Shown: one piece after another, positions 33,233 through 46,833 of the stretch
Numbering within the stretch: the first letter of the stretch is position 1
How the letters are laid out: every line of letters begins with the position of its first letter
Assembly (NCBI RefSeq): GCF_010389155.1
Contig: NC_057767.1
Span: 9,345,765 to 9,409,764 of the forward strand
Direction: 5' to 3'
DNA: 64,000 nt
Source: Erigeron canadensis
Taxonomy: Eukaryota > Streptophyta > Magnoliopsida > Asterales > Asteraceae
Notes under the pieces: model-generated
Database searches by the model: none
Seen by the model: only the letters and a program-made list of their open reading frames with translations
What the model was told of the DNA's origin: nothing
Made by a program: the position numbers and the translations under genes

Positions 33233-35334
33233 TCAAATCCTGGTTAAGATTATTTGAGCACCATACTGAGGTTGCAAAGTTATTGACTGCATTGGAGCAT
33301 GAACATATGTAGGTGACACTGCAAACGAATATCGTCGAATAATCATAGCCAAGACTATTTTCGCTTCAACCAATGCTAAGTTTTGGCCAACGCAAACTCG
33401 AGAACCCAAACCAAACGGAAAAAATGAGGCTAAATGGTCTCTAGGCTCTGCAAATCTCATTGGGTTAAACTCATTTGCGTCTTGTCCCCATATTTTTGTA
33501 TCATGATGAACCGCTGTCATGGCCAAGTAAAGCTGTGTACCAGCTGGAATATCGAGTCTACCCCCTAACTTCACATTTTTCATGGTTTGCCTCATCATCA
33601 TTACCGCCGGAGGGTATAGTCTTAGTGTCTCGCTCAAGATCATGCTAACCTATTTGACAAAGATAAAAGATCAGTCTAAAAATCTAAAGGTGTGTACATA
33701 AAAAATTATAGACTTGTGGCGACTTACAATCTTTAAGCTTGGCAAAGTCTCGGCATTAGGAAACACATTGTGACCACAAACACGAACAACTTCTTCTCGA
33801 GCCTTGTCTTGCCATTCTTGATGCAACCCGAGAAGGAGAAACACCCATGTCAGAAGATTAGCTGTTGTTTCCTTTCCTGCAAAGTAAAATGTCTTGCATT
33901 CATTCACAATCTCCTTTAGATTAAGGATGTCGTCTTTCTTGTAAGGAGACATCAATGAGGCAAGTAGTGTATTTGGATTCTGCATTTTCTTTTCGTTCTT
34001 ATTGATCAGTTTCCTTATCAGTTCGGTCGTTTCTTTCTCAAGCTTCCAAAGGAGCCTATTCTTTTTGGTTGGTATATACCTAAATCAAAGTTTAATCACT
34101 ACTTATATCAAAAAGCATAATCATTACAAACAAGAAAACAAGAAGAAAAAAAAAAAAAAAAAGGCAATCTCAGATACCCCCAGAATATGAACCACAACAC
34201 AAGTAGTATAACAAACAGAGTGGTAGTTACTGTAAACTGACTTGAATCCTGGTATGTAGACATTTCTTAAGGCTTGCAAGACAATCACACTTTGTTGCTC
34301 TTGCAACTCGAAGATTTGTTTTCCCTCTATCAAATTGCTTCCAAATGCTGTCCGTGAAATTATATCTGCTGAAAGGTTGTGAAATTCCTTGTGCACATCT
34401 ACTTCAAATTCAGAGTGGTTTCTACCTCCGGTTTTGGCATCCCATTTTGTCATCATACTTCGAGTACTATCTACAATTTCGGGTACCCACTCCTAAGACC
34501 CAAATGAGACATAAGTTTTTTCAAGTTTAAATTAGTAACAGTAAATGGTATTCAAGTATTGCAGATTTTCACATAAACTAAATTTGCAAATTTATCCTCT
34601 ATTTTTCAAGACATGGACCAAAAACAAGTAGGGTCAATCAGTTGAAAAACCCACTACCTATAGAAACAGAGGCCAAAGGTTAGATGCTCATCCCCACAAT
34701 ATGGCAAAAGGTCCTTCTAGAAGCAACCTCCATATCTTCGGGTAGGGGTAAGGTTCTATACATCTTACCTCCCCGGATTGGATACTCAAAAAAAAAGAGA
34801 GGAAAGATAACATGTTACAAATATACTTTATGCAATTTTTACCTTAACTCTTTCCATGTTAAATGCCTGACTGGTGATCCTTCTATGGACAACCCATTTC
34901 TCCCCTTCCAACCCAACAAGTCCCTCCCCAAACAAAACCTTTGCCAGCGGGTTAAACCGATTCTTCCCAAACGACCCACTCTTATTCAGTAATATCTCCT
35001 TGATCATTTCCGGGTCTGATACAGCCAGTCTAGCCTTTGACCCAAACCAATACAAAAAAGTATTTCCATAAACTTTTGACCAGTTGTAATAATGTGGCAT
35101 CACCTTTTGAACAACTATGTCATGGCTAAAAGAATTTGAACGTGATGATTCCGCCTGGGCAATCATCTTTCTTCGGGTCCCAGCTGAGTTGCCAAATATT
35201 GGACGATAGTTGGGACCCGTGATGCCTTGTCGGCGGAAGTGATGTTGGATCCGAAGTGGGATCCATATGGTTTTGAATAAAACAGTAAATAGGATTATGA
35301 GTGAAAGAAACAGAAGTAGCAAGAAAATAGTCAT
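33233..35334 (-). CDS. Cytochrome P450, CYP72 clan, CYP721-like
   Basis: Four exons on the minus strand, 35,334-34,843, 34,492-34,242, 34,079-33,728 and 33,649-33,233, join in phase to 503 aa, normal P450 length. P450s are haem mono-oxygenases, held in the ER membrane and fed by a reductase. Visible: an N-terminal anchor (residues about 3-25, very Leu/Ile-rich), the C-helix WVVHRR, an I-helix oxygen-binding motif AGKETT, the K-helix ETLR, the FNPMRF region, and the haem loop [10 protein letters not shown] with ligand Cys 451. Wording such as [17 protein letters not shown] and [14 protein letters not shown] is close to CYP721A of the CYP72 clan. That clan includes hormone-inactivating and triterpene or monoterpene enzymes. 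The substrate cannot be told. Lys in AGKETT, where many P450s have another residue, is tolerated at that position. Confidence 0.93.
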
Positions 35335-35410
35335 GTTTATGTTTGTGTGTGTGTGTGTGAAAGATGGATAAATTTCTTCCTATATTTGAATATAAAGAAT
35401 TTCATTGGGT
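35335..35410 (-). promoter_or_regulatory. Core promoter candidate of the P450 gene
   Basis: Upstream of the start codon on the minus strand there is a CA-repeat leader (complement of the gt run at 35,343-35,359). A TATA-like stretch lies at 35,397-35,381, and a CCAAT motif follows at about 35,407. The spacing is plausible for a short-leader plant gene, but in AT-rich DNA this remains weak evidence. Confidence 0.35.
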
Positions 35411-36593
35411 GTTGACTCTTAAGCATGATTCATATCTGGCTAACTTATACCAACTATAATTATTAATTACAAGTGACATGTTATACTAAATTTGGCTCCA
35501 TCCAGAAAGCCTCGAGGATGGAGCTTCAGCTGTCATCTTCACAAGCTAGATATTGGTGATGTATGGGTTGGTGAGCCCGGTTTCCATTGGGATTCAAGTT
35601 CTACTTTTCACATTTTAGAAAGGTAGATTATATAGGATGTATTCGGATGTATTCGGAAGGGCTAGGTTCCTTGGGATTCATGTAGCTTAGGAGTTCCAGT
35701 ATGATATTGCCGTTCTACAGAGAAACATTAGCCTACAAATATATGTACTTACAGTAACTAAGACGTTGGAGACAGATATCAACATTCTGACTTGAAAAGA
35801 GTTCAACTATTCTTAACATCTGCGTATGGATTTGCTTTTTTGGAAAACCGTCCGGTCTAGCTGGTTACAATAGAACCGATCAGTCAATGCCCAGTTAGGT
35901 AAGCAATACAACAATTTTCAGACACCTTCAGACTTCAGTAATAGATTAACAATTGATACAGCAACCAACAACCGTGACAAGAATACTTAAATCATCAGAA
36001 TCACTATATCAAGCTACTTTCTTGATTTGTTGGAAATAGGCAAGTTTGAGATGAAATTTAATAATTAAAAGGAGCCACAAATCCACAATATCTAAGCTGC
36101 AAATATAAGATTCCACAATATTGGAAGAAAGAATTGTGCTCGGATACATGAACATCAACATCTCATTTGACTTGGGCCACAAAGGCCCTGGTTTTGACGA
36201 CTTATTATTTGCTTGCAACTTGCATTAATTCTTATAAAAATTGTATCATTCAACAAATGTGTTGGTCTATGAACTCCCATCAGTAGGCATGCCTACTTGT
36301 CACGTAATCATGAAGCTCGAAATTTGTTTGGTCAGTATACACGAGATCATAACAGAACAGTATAAGATATAGTATACCACTGAACTATGGGGAGCTGGTG
36401 TTATTTTATGAGCTCATGTGCTCTATGCACAACCACTACATACAGATAAATAAACAAAAGGATGGAAAACCCTCAGGGTCATCACTTGAAGTCATACTTG
36501 AAGCAAAAACATGACCACTACCTAACCTATGCTGTAATTTAGATTTCCAACATTCATATGACTACAGTATATCAGTACACCAAAATACTACCT
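35411..36593. other. Intergenic gap between P450 and GH123-like genes
   Basis: No gene or clear repeat seen. The right part (about 36,300-36,593) likely holds the 3' untranslated region of the next minus-strand gene. Confidence 0.5.
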
Positions 36594-39500
36594 CTACGAA
36601 CGACATGTTCTGAAAATCTCCCCCCGCATCATATCAATTGGGTTGTGGTCGAGAGTGTAACGCTCTGGGCCTAGATACATGCCTGTTTTTTCTAGAATGG
36701 AAAGCCCTTCATCACGGCCGAATCTTGAGCTATAGAGCTTCAGGTACTCGATGTCCTGGCAAAAAACAGTAGACAATGGATGAGGAAAGAAGAAAAACAA
36801 TGCATATCCATGTGAAAGCTGTTAGCAAAGATTGCAACAAGGGTGGGTCCAGCCTCATGTATAAGAGGAAAGAATGGGTAAAGTTTTGTATGGATCAAAA
36901 TGAGTCAGGACGTCAGGTAACCCGAAAGACTAGCCATCAAAAATTTAAATCTAATTTATTAGGATTAGGAGGGATAAGCTTTCTAACTTCCAACTCACTT
37001 GTTTCTTTTTTTGCTACTTCATACAATATCCTCTATGAACTGTTACAAACAGAACATAACCCAAGTTGACTCATTCATAAGTGAAGGGTCAAGATACCTC
37101 TTGCCGAGGCCTCTATTGATCTAAAAGCTTTGAGCCTTATTCATCTAGTCCATGTACCCTAAGGGTATCTTAGCATAATGGCTGCTAATTGGAAGTTTTT
37201 GGTTCTGCAGCCTCGATACAATTTCAATAAAAGATGACAAAATACACAGGATGGGTAACTTTTTATTGCAGGTCACCAAATGAGTCGTGTTGAGCCGCTA
37301 CAGTTATCAAGAGATCTCATGTCACTATTTTTAAGGATACTCCCAGAATCCACATGCAGCTTTTCTATACATTTTTGTGAAACATAACAGAAATTTGTTC
37401 AAATTTATTAAAAATCAGATAATTAGGAGGTTATGCATTTGAGTACCCTAGAACCGCTTTCGTACCACTTAAGTCTTTTAGCTTTCGCATTTAACCTGTT
37501 AAACCTAAAAAATGTTCCAAATTGACCTGTTTGAAGGTAGGCCAGAATGGCCATGCTTGGTTTTCAGAATCTAGGTTGAACTTTGCAATAATGGTTGTGA
37601 TGGATGGTGTTAGATCATGAAACATGTAAAAAATAACATGATAGCCATAACACTACCTGCAAACCACTTAAAAGCCGCTCTAGCCTAAGAGAAGCCACCG
37701 GTTCATGTGAGGATGAGAACACCTCACCAGGGTAGAACAATACCCCATCACCCGGAGGTAGCCCACGCCTGAACTTGATCTGTCATACACACCCAAATTA
37801 ATAATGGAAACAAATTAAAAATAAATAAAAGTCCGTATATGATATAGCATGTACATACCTCGGCACTGGCAACAGTCGCCTTCTCGTAGCAGTTGGCACC
37901 CCAATACAGAAAACCAGTTCCACCTTCTTTCCATACACGCCACATCACTGCACGGTGCTGAGTACCCCTCATACCCAGGTGCCAGTTAGGATGGGGATCA
38001 GATGGTCCCATGCACACATATGTCCACCATTCCTGTCAATATCATCCATAAATTCAGACGCATACTTAGAGCCTTTTACATGAGATACTCTCCAATTTGC
38101 ACTTGCAGATTCATCAGAGAAGGATTTTTTGAACCAGTAATTTGTAGACAGGGCTATCAGGGTTAATACTTTCTTTTAAACAGGGTCAAATCAATACAAA
38201 TAAAAACTTTCCTTAAATCAAAAGGTTCAACACATCAAACATCACCTAAAATGTCAACTTAATGCATAAAACATTAAAACCTCCCAAATAGTTTTATTTG
38301 ATATTTATCTCTTCTAATTTCTAAAATCGAAAAAAATAAGGCTAAAAAGTGTTTATCGGTCGGCTGACCAATTTTGACCTGTACTAAAATGAACATCAAT
38401 CAATAGAGTATCTATCTCATGATTTGGGTAGAATGCATCAAGATCTAACCTCATCATTTTCTGTTCTTATCTCTGCAACTATATCTTTCACCAGGTCCTC
38501 CCGATTACCGATCACCCATTCACTGAAAATGCGAAAAGAAACATTAAGCTACTTAACTGTAAATAGATGAAAAGGTAGATAAAAGAATAATGTTATTACC
38601 TTGTACAGTATATTTGTGTATGAGGGCGTAAAAAACCCGGTACTTTCAGAAAAGCTTCAAAATTATTTGGAGCAAGAGGTGCATCACTCGGACCTATATA
38701 AAGCTAGGAAGTAGTCTCAGATCATCTTTAGCATCAAAGGTAAGGACATAAAACACGAATTTACCCGATATAATCTATAAAAAGAGGATGTTTGCAGGTA
38801 ACCCTTCACAATATATAAAAGGAGGCAAAAGAGATGCAGATTTTAACGATTCTATCAGCAGACATTCTATCAAAAGCAATGTAGCAGATGATATTTGATC
38901 ACTATTTTCGGGAAACAAAATACGCAGAATTCAAGATTCGAATATGATTTTTATCCTATGATACACTGCAAAAGTTTACTTGCATAGTTGCATATCCAGG
39001 ATAATGTTAAGTTATGAGCAGGCGTTGCCTGTTTTAATATTATGGGTTAGTACCAAGGATTAAGGGGTACTTTATCCACAGGCTCTCCAATAAAACCCTA
39101 AAAACTAATAATAAAATCTAGCCAAATAAATACCTTATGATTTGGTTTATCCACTAAATGTAGGGTAAAGTAAAAATAATTAACCATAGAAACACATTAA
39201 AGCCCACTACTAAAGTATTAAACCTCAGATCTTAGAACTTGTAGGCTTTCTTACAGAACCAACAACATATCTTTACAACTTTACAGTCCATTATCAGAAC
39301 ACAAAGTACAATATTGATGTACACACAATATACAAGGTAAGCAACAGTTTGTAGATTACATACTATCATTTCTATTTTATTTTTGGTAGAAATTATGTTG
39401 TATTATAAGTAACAGAAGAGATGCCCTTATGGATGAAGATCATTTTCTTTCACTTGGATGACTAATAGAACAAAATAAATAGATAGGGATTAATATGTAT

Positions 39501-42500
39501 AGTAAAATAACACAAGGTTCGTGAGCTAAACTACAAATATCTTTGTTCCTATTCTTTTGGTGGTACTCCGTGCTATTCTTTCTAATAAAATTATGATCGT
39601 GTTCACCTTATAGGATAAAAGAGGGGATGACTTGGATTCAGTTATGAACAAAATAACCAAACAATATAGCTATTGATCAACATAACTAAGTTCCAATTTG
39701 AGATTCTCTTACCGGAGTAGTATGTTGTCAATACACGGGCATCGGGTGCATAGGCATGAATTTCACTAGCTTGGTGGCGAATAGCATCATACTGTTGTAG
39801 ATTTAGTGGCTGCAAAAATGATATTTATTCCATATTCAGATAAACCAACAAGAAGGATGTAACATAAATATATGGTAGATATTGGAAAGGGCACAATAAT
39901 TGTCCATCGCCAAAGAACATACCAAATATATGCATAACGAATTTTGGTTAAACTGTTGGTACCTCGTCCCACAGGTAAAAGTAGGCTTTCTTCCAATGAC
40001 TTTTTGATCTTAAGATCTCAACTTCCTTTTGTAGGTAGTCCTTTGCTAAATCACCACTGATAAGGAATCAGTGTTGTCATTATTTCATGATATGGTAGAA
40101 GTGGAAAAATGGGTGGATTGGGCAGGTTTGCGCCAAAATGGATAATCTACGATACAAGAGACATGTGTCTACAAAGTTTATATTTGTACTGTTTTACAAA
40201 GTACTAGAGTGATTAAAAGATACACTAATGATGTAACTTTACAATATAACAAATTAAAATGCAATAAAACCTAAAAAACAAAAATTGAGTAACGTTCAAA
40301 CTGTTTGACCAAGATTCATTTCCTTTTTAACTAAACTCTATTTTAACCCATGTAATCTTAACCCAAATGGACACTTTCATAAATGAAAGGGTCAAAACTG
40401 CCATGTCAATGATACTACAAACTGCAATCAAGTCATTTTATAACATACCGTGAGACTACAGGGCTATATGGCACAGCATAAGCTGCAAGGCGAGGGTGTG
40501 AGAAAAATTCGTCTGATTTTGGATGATCAGCTACACAAAAGACAGATTTAAAGATATCAAAATTCTGACCACTGAAAAATATTATTTAAAAGGTCATTTT
40601 GTAATAATCTATCATACCAGGCCATGGAGAGGTATAGGTCAAAACACGCATGCTGTTACCCCATTTGCAGAAGTAAGGACTGATTTTATACTTAAGCAGC
40701 CACTTAAAATGCTGTTCCAGAGCATCATACCATTCGGGGCTCCCATGTTCAACACCAAAACGGTCTTCAATCACAGTATCCGATATCTTTAATATCATTA
40801 AGGATCTAGACATTTTTTTATAGAAAGGTCCTAGATGTCAAGGATTAAGGCAAGAAATTAAATAAAAATAAAAAAAGAAGAAATGGAAGAATTTAGGATA
40901 CGCCAATGACGGCAGGAAGTGACGGTGTTTCTGGAAGTACAAAGTCCCAGACAGTCAAGCTTAGCTTCAACCGTATTGAAAGGTTTGCATCTTCGTCCAT
41001 CATATCTAATGGGCCATTTTCTGAAAAGAAATCCGAAAAAGAAGGAGAAAGAAGAACTCTTCTTAAAGTCGTAGTTGCAGATCTCACTCTTTCTACCTGA
41101 CAAAACAAGAAGACTACTTGAACGGTTCGTTACATAGGTGTTGATGCATTATTAGAGTTGTCAAGAACTCAAGATAGGCAGGTCAGGTAACGGTCAAAAC
41201 AGAACAGGTTCAGTTTAACCATTTCAATACTAAATTTAACGGACCAAGTTCACATAAACATAGTAATATTTTTAGTAGTAGATAATAACTAGATATATGG
41301 CGAAGATGATTTAGAAGTTTGTATGCTATTCAAGATATCAACTTTTGGGGACTTCCAGCCTGTTTGAACCGTTCTGTTACAAGCATTTTTAGTTTTATTT
41401 GACTGGTTCGAGATACAAAAATTTGACCAACTCAAAACTTAATCGGTCAAAATTTCCACATCTAGTGCTGATACAAATGTTATAATTGCAGAAAAAGTTC
41501 TGATCTCACCACTTCTTCGACTGGTTTCCCATCAACTGGCTCAATGACATCAAGACAATTTCTGAGTTCCCTGTACACTTGATATTTCTCAGATTTACTA
41601 AGAAATTGTGCCGCGGATCTGCATAAAATCAACCTGAATGAACATGGATTGCTACAAAAGAGGTATAAACTTCAAAGTAATAATTACTATTAGTAACCAA
41701 AATATATGTTAAATTCCATATAGACATGTGAACAGATTTAGAATTTAACAACTAATATTTAACTGGAAAAAAGAATAGGCAATCACTCTGCATCTGTTTT
41801 GGTAGCAGTCACAATAAATTCTCCATCATATTGCCCCGGGGGTTGTGTACTTGGAACATCAATAGAAACCCAAATGGCAGTAGACTCTCTGCAGAAAAGG
41901 ATCATATGAGTCGAATCAAAAGTCAACACAAAAGCTTTTTCAAGTTTTAAGTGTCACTATCACTTAGGTAATCATACCCTGGAAGTAGGTTTATCTGTGA
42001 AACTGGCATATCAAGTGGTACAAGTGCATCTGGAACACCCAAAATAGGAACCACACGCCGCATGGTAATTGACTGGCCAACGACTAACCTGGTCATAACC
42101 AACTTTAATGGTTATCCTAAGTAGGAACAAAACTTTAATCAATATTGATACTGCAACACAAGTGGCAAGAGAAACTAACCTGTCACCAGAAGTTGAACAG
42201 AGATCGGTACATTGAATTTGTACAACCCCGGCATTACTGGATTCACTCCAAGAAACTTTAGGACGTAAAGCAATTTGAATGCTTTCTCTCTCGTTTCTCG
42301 CAGCTAAAAGAGATACCTTTGAAATAAAGTAGTTTAGAAAATAGAACAAATATGCAGATCTTCATTAGCAATTTTGCAGATGTTAGAATCTAACAACAAA
42401 CAGAAAGAATGGATAACCCTGATAGAGATAACCAAATTCATAATTCCATGTCTCAAAAGCATAAGAACCGATCAAAACAACTATAAAAGCAGATGAGAAA

Positions 42501-43652
42501 ACTTATCGATCTGCAGAATGCATTTCTATCATTCTTCCCTTTTAAATTTGTCCTTATCTCAAATCTACTAAATTTCATATCGGTGTTGTAGAAGAGTAAA
42601 AGACACAGAAACTCAAAATCCCTTTTCCAGATTACTTGGGTTTTTATAGTTGAAAAATCTGATAACTAACATATGATTTTCAAATCATGTGCTTAGATAC
42701 TTACAGGCTCCAAAGGTCGAGGCATTTCTTGAGATCCTACATTTGCAGTACTAGGCATGCACCATACATGTACTAGTTCGGAAGATGGAATTCTAGTAGG
42801 ATCGATTGTCCCTCTCAATAGAGTTGGATCTTGTAAGCTACCACCATCACCCCATCCATAAGCCGTCCCACCCCCAGCAACGCCTTCAACTGGAGGAACC
42901 ATGTCTTCGGCACTCCCTATAGCAAAGCATACAAACATGCCAATTATAAACTATAATTTGTAAATAATGAATTATGCATTCAATCGTAAGTCATTTCATG
43001 GAAACCATGCAAACAAATTATCCAACATAATTTAATGCACCGAAAACACCAAGTACACGTGCCACTTTGTTTAACACGTGAAGTCGTCAAGTGTATACAT
43101 GGCAATCATGAATTATGCATTCAATTGTACGCGTAATGCACATACAACCAATAATATTTATATATAATATAATCATTTAACATAGCTCGGCTAAACAAGA
43201 TACTCGAAAAGCAACAAAATTCACGTCACACGAACTACAAAGCCGAGTATGATCAACAAAATACATATCTCGTGCCACGTAGACAAAATTATATCTAACA
43301 GTTACGCTACAAACGGACTACATCTCGCATACGTTCTAAATGCATTCAAATAACTACATATCCAAACTAACCGAACCTTAAGCAAATTACATTTTTTTTT
43401 TATTACTCATTAAGTTTCTGTCCGGATAAACGGTAAAATTATACCGCCTTATTTCGGAATTACTACAGAATGAAATATCATTGGGCCAAACTTTTTCTAA
43501 CATTCAGAATTAAAATGTGAAGTAACAAATAATGATTATAATAATAATAATATAAACAACAGTGAATCCACAACAAAGTAAAGTAAGAAAAATAAATTGA
43601 AACAAAAATGTAAAAATGATATACAAAGAAAAAAACCTGAGTTGTGATTCAT
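36594..43652 (-). CDS. GH123/DUF4091-like protein (glycoside hydrolase-like)
   Basis: Sixteen minus-strand exons: 43,652-43,637, 42,916-42,705, 42,316-42,180, 42,088-41,978, 41,888-41,787, 41,618-41,510, 41,096-40,902, 40,786-40,618, 40,530-40,449, 40,056-39,963, 39,809-39,713, 38,693-38,600, 38,522-38,450, 38,032-37,859, 37,779-37,657 and 36,755-36,594. All phases agree, giving 649 aa. The first exon is only 16 nt (MNHNS). The N-terminal half has ARNERESIQIALRP (from about 82), the mark of the beta-sandwich domain found before DUF4091/GH123 catalytic domains. The C-terminal half has the barrel features FKWLLKYKISPYF, KKAYFYLWDE (ending 409; Asp-Glu are the likely catalytic pair in GH123) and RAVMWRVWKEGGTGFLYWGAN. 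Known GH123 enzymes are bacterial beta-N-acetylgalactosaminidases. The plant substrate is unknown to me. No signal peptide, so probably cytosolic. Confidence 0.9.
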
Positions 43653-46106
43653 GTTTTGATGTGATTAATAAAGGAAATGAGTGTGTGAATAATAATAATA
43701 ATTAAAAATAATAATAATAATAATGGAATTTGGATTGGATTGGAATGGAATGGAATAGAAGCGGTGATGATGATGATGATCGGGTGAATTTCGATTTGTA
43801 CACAAAAAACCGGTTACCTACTTTACTACTATCAATTTATCTATATGTTTTTCTTTCTTTCTGTGTATCTGTTTAGTGATTATAGCAAAAGATGATGTGG
43901 AATCTTTGTATTATTATTGTTGTTATTATTATATTATATTTTTGATTTTGATTTTTGATTTCGATATGTGTTGTTACTATTTTCAGGAAGTTGATGGATA
44001 GATCACTAGATTGATACCTTTTTCATTTTTGTTTTTTTTATTTTTTTTTATTTTCTTTCAAAGTTTAACTTTTTTAAACGGGGCATGTACGGCCTCTTAT
44101 TATGAAGAGTTTGTAGCGTCCCCTATTCTTTCATTATTCATCAGGTTTTTATTTTTCTGGAACACCCCCTTTTTATAACTTTTTTTTTTCTCTTATTTTT
44201 CCCCTCACATCATTTTTTGGGGCCCCGCTTTTCTTTACAAAACGCGCGGCTAATGTTGGCACAAACCTCCATATGCCGGCTTGGACCCAGCCCCTGTTAC
44301 TAGCCTCTTATAACTCATATGACCTATTTGACCTAACCTTAAGTCGCCAACCCGTCAACCCACCAGCCTATTTGACCCACCAACCCGACAACCAATTTTT
44401 TTTTCAAGTTGATGGGTTGGTTTGGGTTGACATGTTGTAGGTCAGAGTTGAAAATTCTGACCTGAAATTTTTAATGGATTGGGTCAGGGTCACAGGTTTT
44501 TTACCCATCAACATGTCAACTCGAACTCATTGACAGCTTTACTAATAATAGTCGTTATTTACATATCTACATACCTTTTATAAACCACATAAAAGTTGAT
44601 TTGATATTTTTATTTGAAATTTAAAATAAGTTAGGCCTGTGAACTCGCCAACCCATGTATTAGTCTGGTCAACCGAAGTCGGGTCCAGGTTGAAGTGTCT
44701 GATCTTAAATTTCAACCCGTCCTAGTTTAATACCCGGTCGTTAAAAGTTACATAATAACATGTACATATAAAAGACATTGCAAAAAATATACGGCTTATC
44801 ATATACCAAAAATGATGTTTAGTATAAAATCGAACATACATTTAAGATAATTTTCAAACACTTGTAGAATTTGAAGTATAGTATATATAAAATGGGTTTG
44901 ATATACATAAAGAGGGTTTTATGACCTTTTATAGCTTAAAAATATTATTATTGAAAAAAAATTATAATTATAATTTGAAAAACATTTACCATAAATAGTT
45001 TTAATAAATATTAACTAATGTGTATGTATAGGGGTTATATACATTACTCCACTAAAATGTTGTAAATGTATGATTAAGTTGTTTATAGACAATAGCCAGA
45101 CTATCAATAATTGACTCAGCTTAAAACCCGACTTGAAACTATAAGAGATTTTCAACCCGTTAACCTACCAACATGATTTCTCGGATCGGTCCAGGTTGAG
45201 TTTTCAAGTTGTTAAGTTGACCCGCCAATCAAAATTTTAAGTTTGTTAATGATATTATTGAACGTTTTTTTTAAGTTCAATGAGTTGTTTAAGAGAAACG
45301 TATGTTTTTGGTAATGAACATCTAGTTATATAATATTTGAAAGTAGCCAAAATATTGTATTACTTGGGTTATTCTATTCAATCCTTTTTACAAAACACTT
45401 CATGCCAATAATAAGATAAAGTCTGTTAATCAATTAGGGCTAACACTTCAACTCTTGATAGCCGATTTCACTAAAATGTGAAATGTCGCGAGGATGGAGT
45501 ATAAACAAAAACAACTTTATAAATGTTTTAGATACACACGTACCATTATATTAAGCCCATTTCACTAAAGTGTAAAATGCTACGAGGATAAAGTTTAAAC
45601 AAAAACAACTTTATAAATAAATTAGAAACACACGTACCGTATTATTTGATTAAAGGCTTTTAATTAATTTTATAATCTTAAAACAGAAAAGAATGTATCT
45701 AATATTAGTTTATTTAATGTTTATTTTAGTGGGGAAAAATAAATAATCATTGTTGATATATAAACACTATATATAAATTGATAAATTTCTTAGCTATAAA
45801 CAAAATATAATTTGCTTTTTGATTTTTTTTTAATGTACAGATGTATCACATAAGTATGAGTTTATGAATGTTAAGTTATATTAAAAGATTTCCAACTCAT
45901 TAAGAATTTGAATCTATTATTTTTATAGTTTTTCTTTAAATTCACTTGTTACTAAATATAAAAATGGCATTTAATAGTTTTTAGATATAATCCAACCAAT
46001 AACCTCATGATGTTTATACTCGATTTCCAATCCATTATCTCCGTGACAATTGACAAATCTTATATGAAGATGTTATAGTATTCACCTTCCCTATATATTA
46101 TATATG
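43653..46106. other. Upstream region of the GH123-like gene and repeat-rich gap
   Basis: The first 450 bp hold simple repeats (aat runs at 43,690-43,722, ggaat repeats near 43,735-43,755, gat repeats near 43,766-43,780) and are the likely promoter. At about 44,300-44,530 short inverted and direct phrases on caacccgtcaaccc/gggttga occur, a decayed repeat that is common in plant intergenic DNA. At about 45,130-45,240 similar phrases return. No gene is seen. Confidence 0.5.
45462..45650. repeat. 94-bp tandem duplication
   Basis: atttcactaaaatgtgaaatg at 45,465 and atttcactaaagtgtaaaatg at 45,559 start two copies. Both continue through aaacaaaaacaactttataaa to acacacgtacc. The copies differ at several sites, so the duplication is not recent. 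Confidence 0.8.
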
Positions 46107-46567
46107 CTAGCTAATAATCAATCCGAGTTCAACCCGAGTTAATTAATAGACGCTTTGCAAATAAACCGAATGATATCCGGTAGTTTTAAAATATGTTGTC
46201 ATATTAAAATGTATAATAACAGCGTTAATTAAATAAGTTAAAAAGTTGTTATAAATTATTATGTAAAAATGAAACTAAACGGAAACAGAAATTGTGTAGT
46301 TGTGGACACACGTTAAAACACATTCGGTTGGCAAAAAAAAAAACGTTTTCAGGAAAAAACACCATAGTTTTCGGCGTATTATAACCAAAAAATAACGTGA
46401 TTAAAATCTATCACAATGATATGAACATTTAATAAAAATCTATATTAATGATACATATTTTAAAAAAAGATATATGATGATGTCATAATTAAATTAAAAG
46501 AATGTGTGGTAATACAATTTTAAAAAAATCTTATGTCATCACAATCTTTCTTTAATAATATAATAGA
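46107..46567 (-). mobile_element. Non-autonomous Helitron, family A copy 1
   Basis: On the minus strand it starts TCTATTATATTA (46,567, preceded by A) and ends GATTATTAGCTAG (46,107). It is collinear with the copy at 50,513-50,933 (shared aaataaaccgaatgatac, gttgtgtagttgtggacacacg, tttaataaaaatctatat). The base after the CTAG end is C instead of the expected T, so the 3' junction has mutated. No coding capacity. Confidence 0.68.
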
Positions 46568-46575
46568 TATATATA

Positions 46576-46748
46576 CTAGTATGGTACCTGTGCAATGCGG
46601 CGGTAGTCGTCGCGAAGACAGTGTGGTAGTGGAGGCAATTGTTAGTAGCGAGACGATGTCGTGTGGTATAAGTTATTGATGTAAAAATAATTGATTTAAA
46701 GGGATCGATAGTTTAATTTAATTATTAATAGTAAGTGTGTAGTATAGA
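46576..46748 (-). mobile_element. Small non-autonomous Helitron
   Basis: On the minus strand it starts TCTATACTACACAC (46,748, after A) and ends GCCGCATTGCACAGGTACCATACTAG (46,576) before T. Both ends and the A|T insertion site fit the Helitron rules, and the GGTACC-containing hairpin lies just inside the 3' end. 173 bp, noncoding. Confidence 0.65.
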
Positions 46749-46833
46749 TAAAAACATTTTAAGGGTGCTATGTGTAAACATTACACAAGTTTTAACATTT
46801 CCATAAATAAGAACCTATTTTTTTATAATATAA

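Noticed and set aside
33233..35334. P450 gene as a pseudogene because of its several short open frames
   Set aside because: The four frames join by consensus GT-AG introns in matching phases, and all P450 motifs including the haem cysteine are intact.
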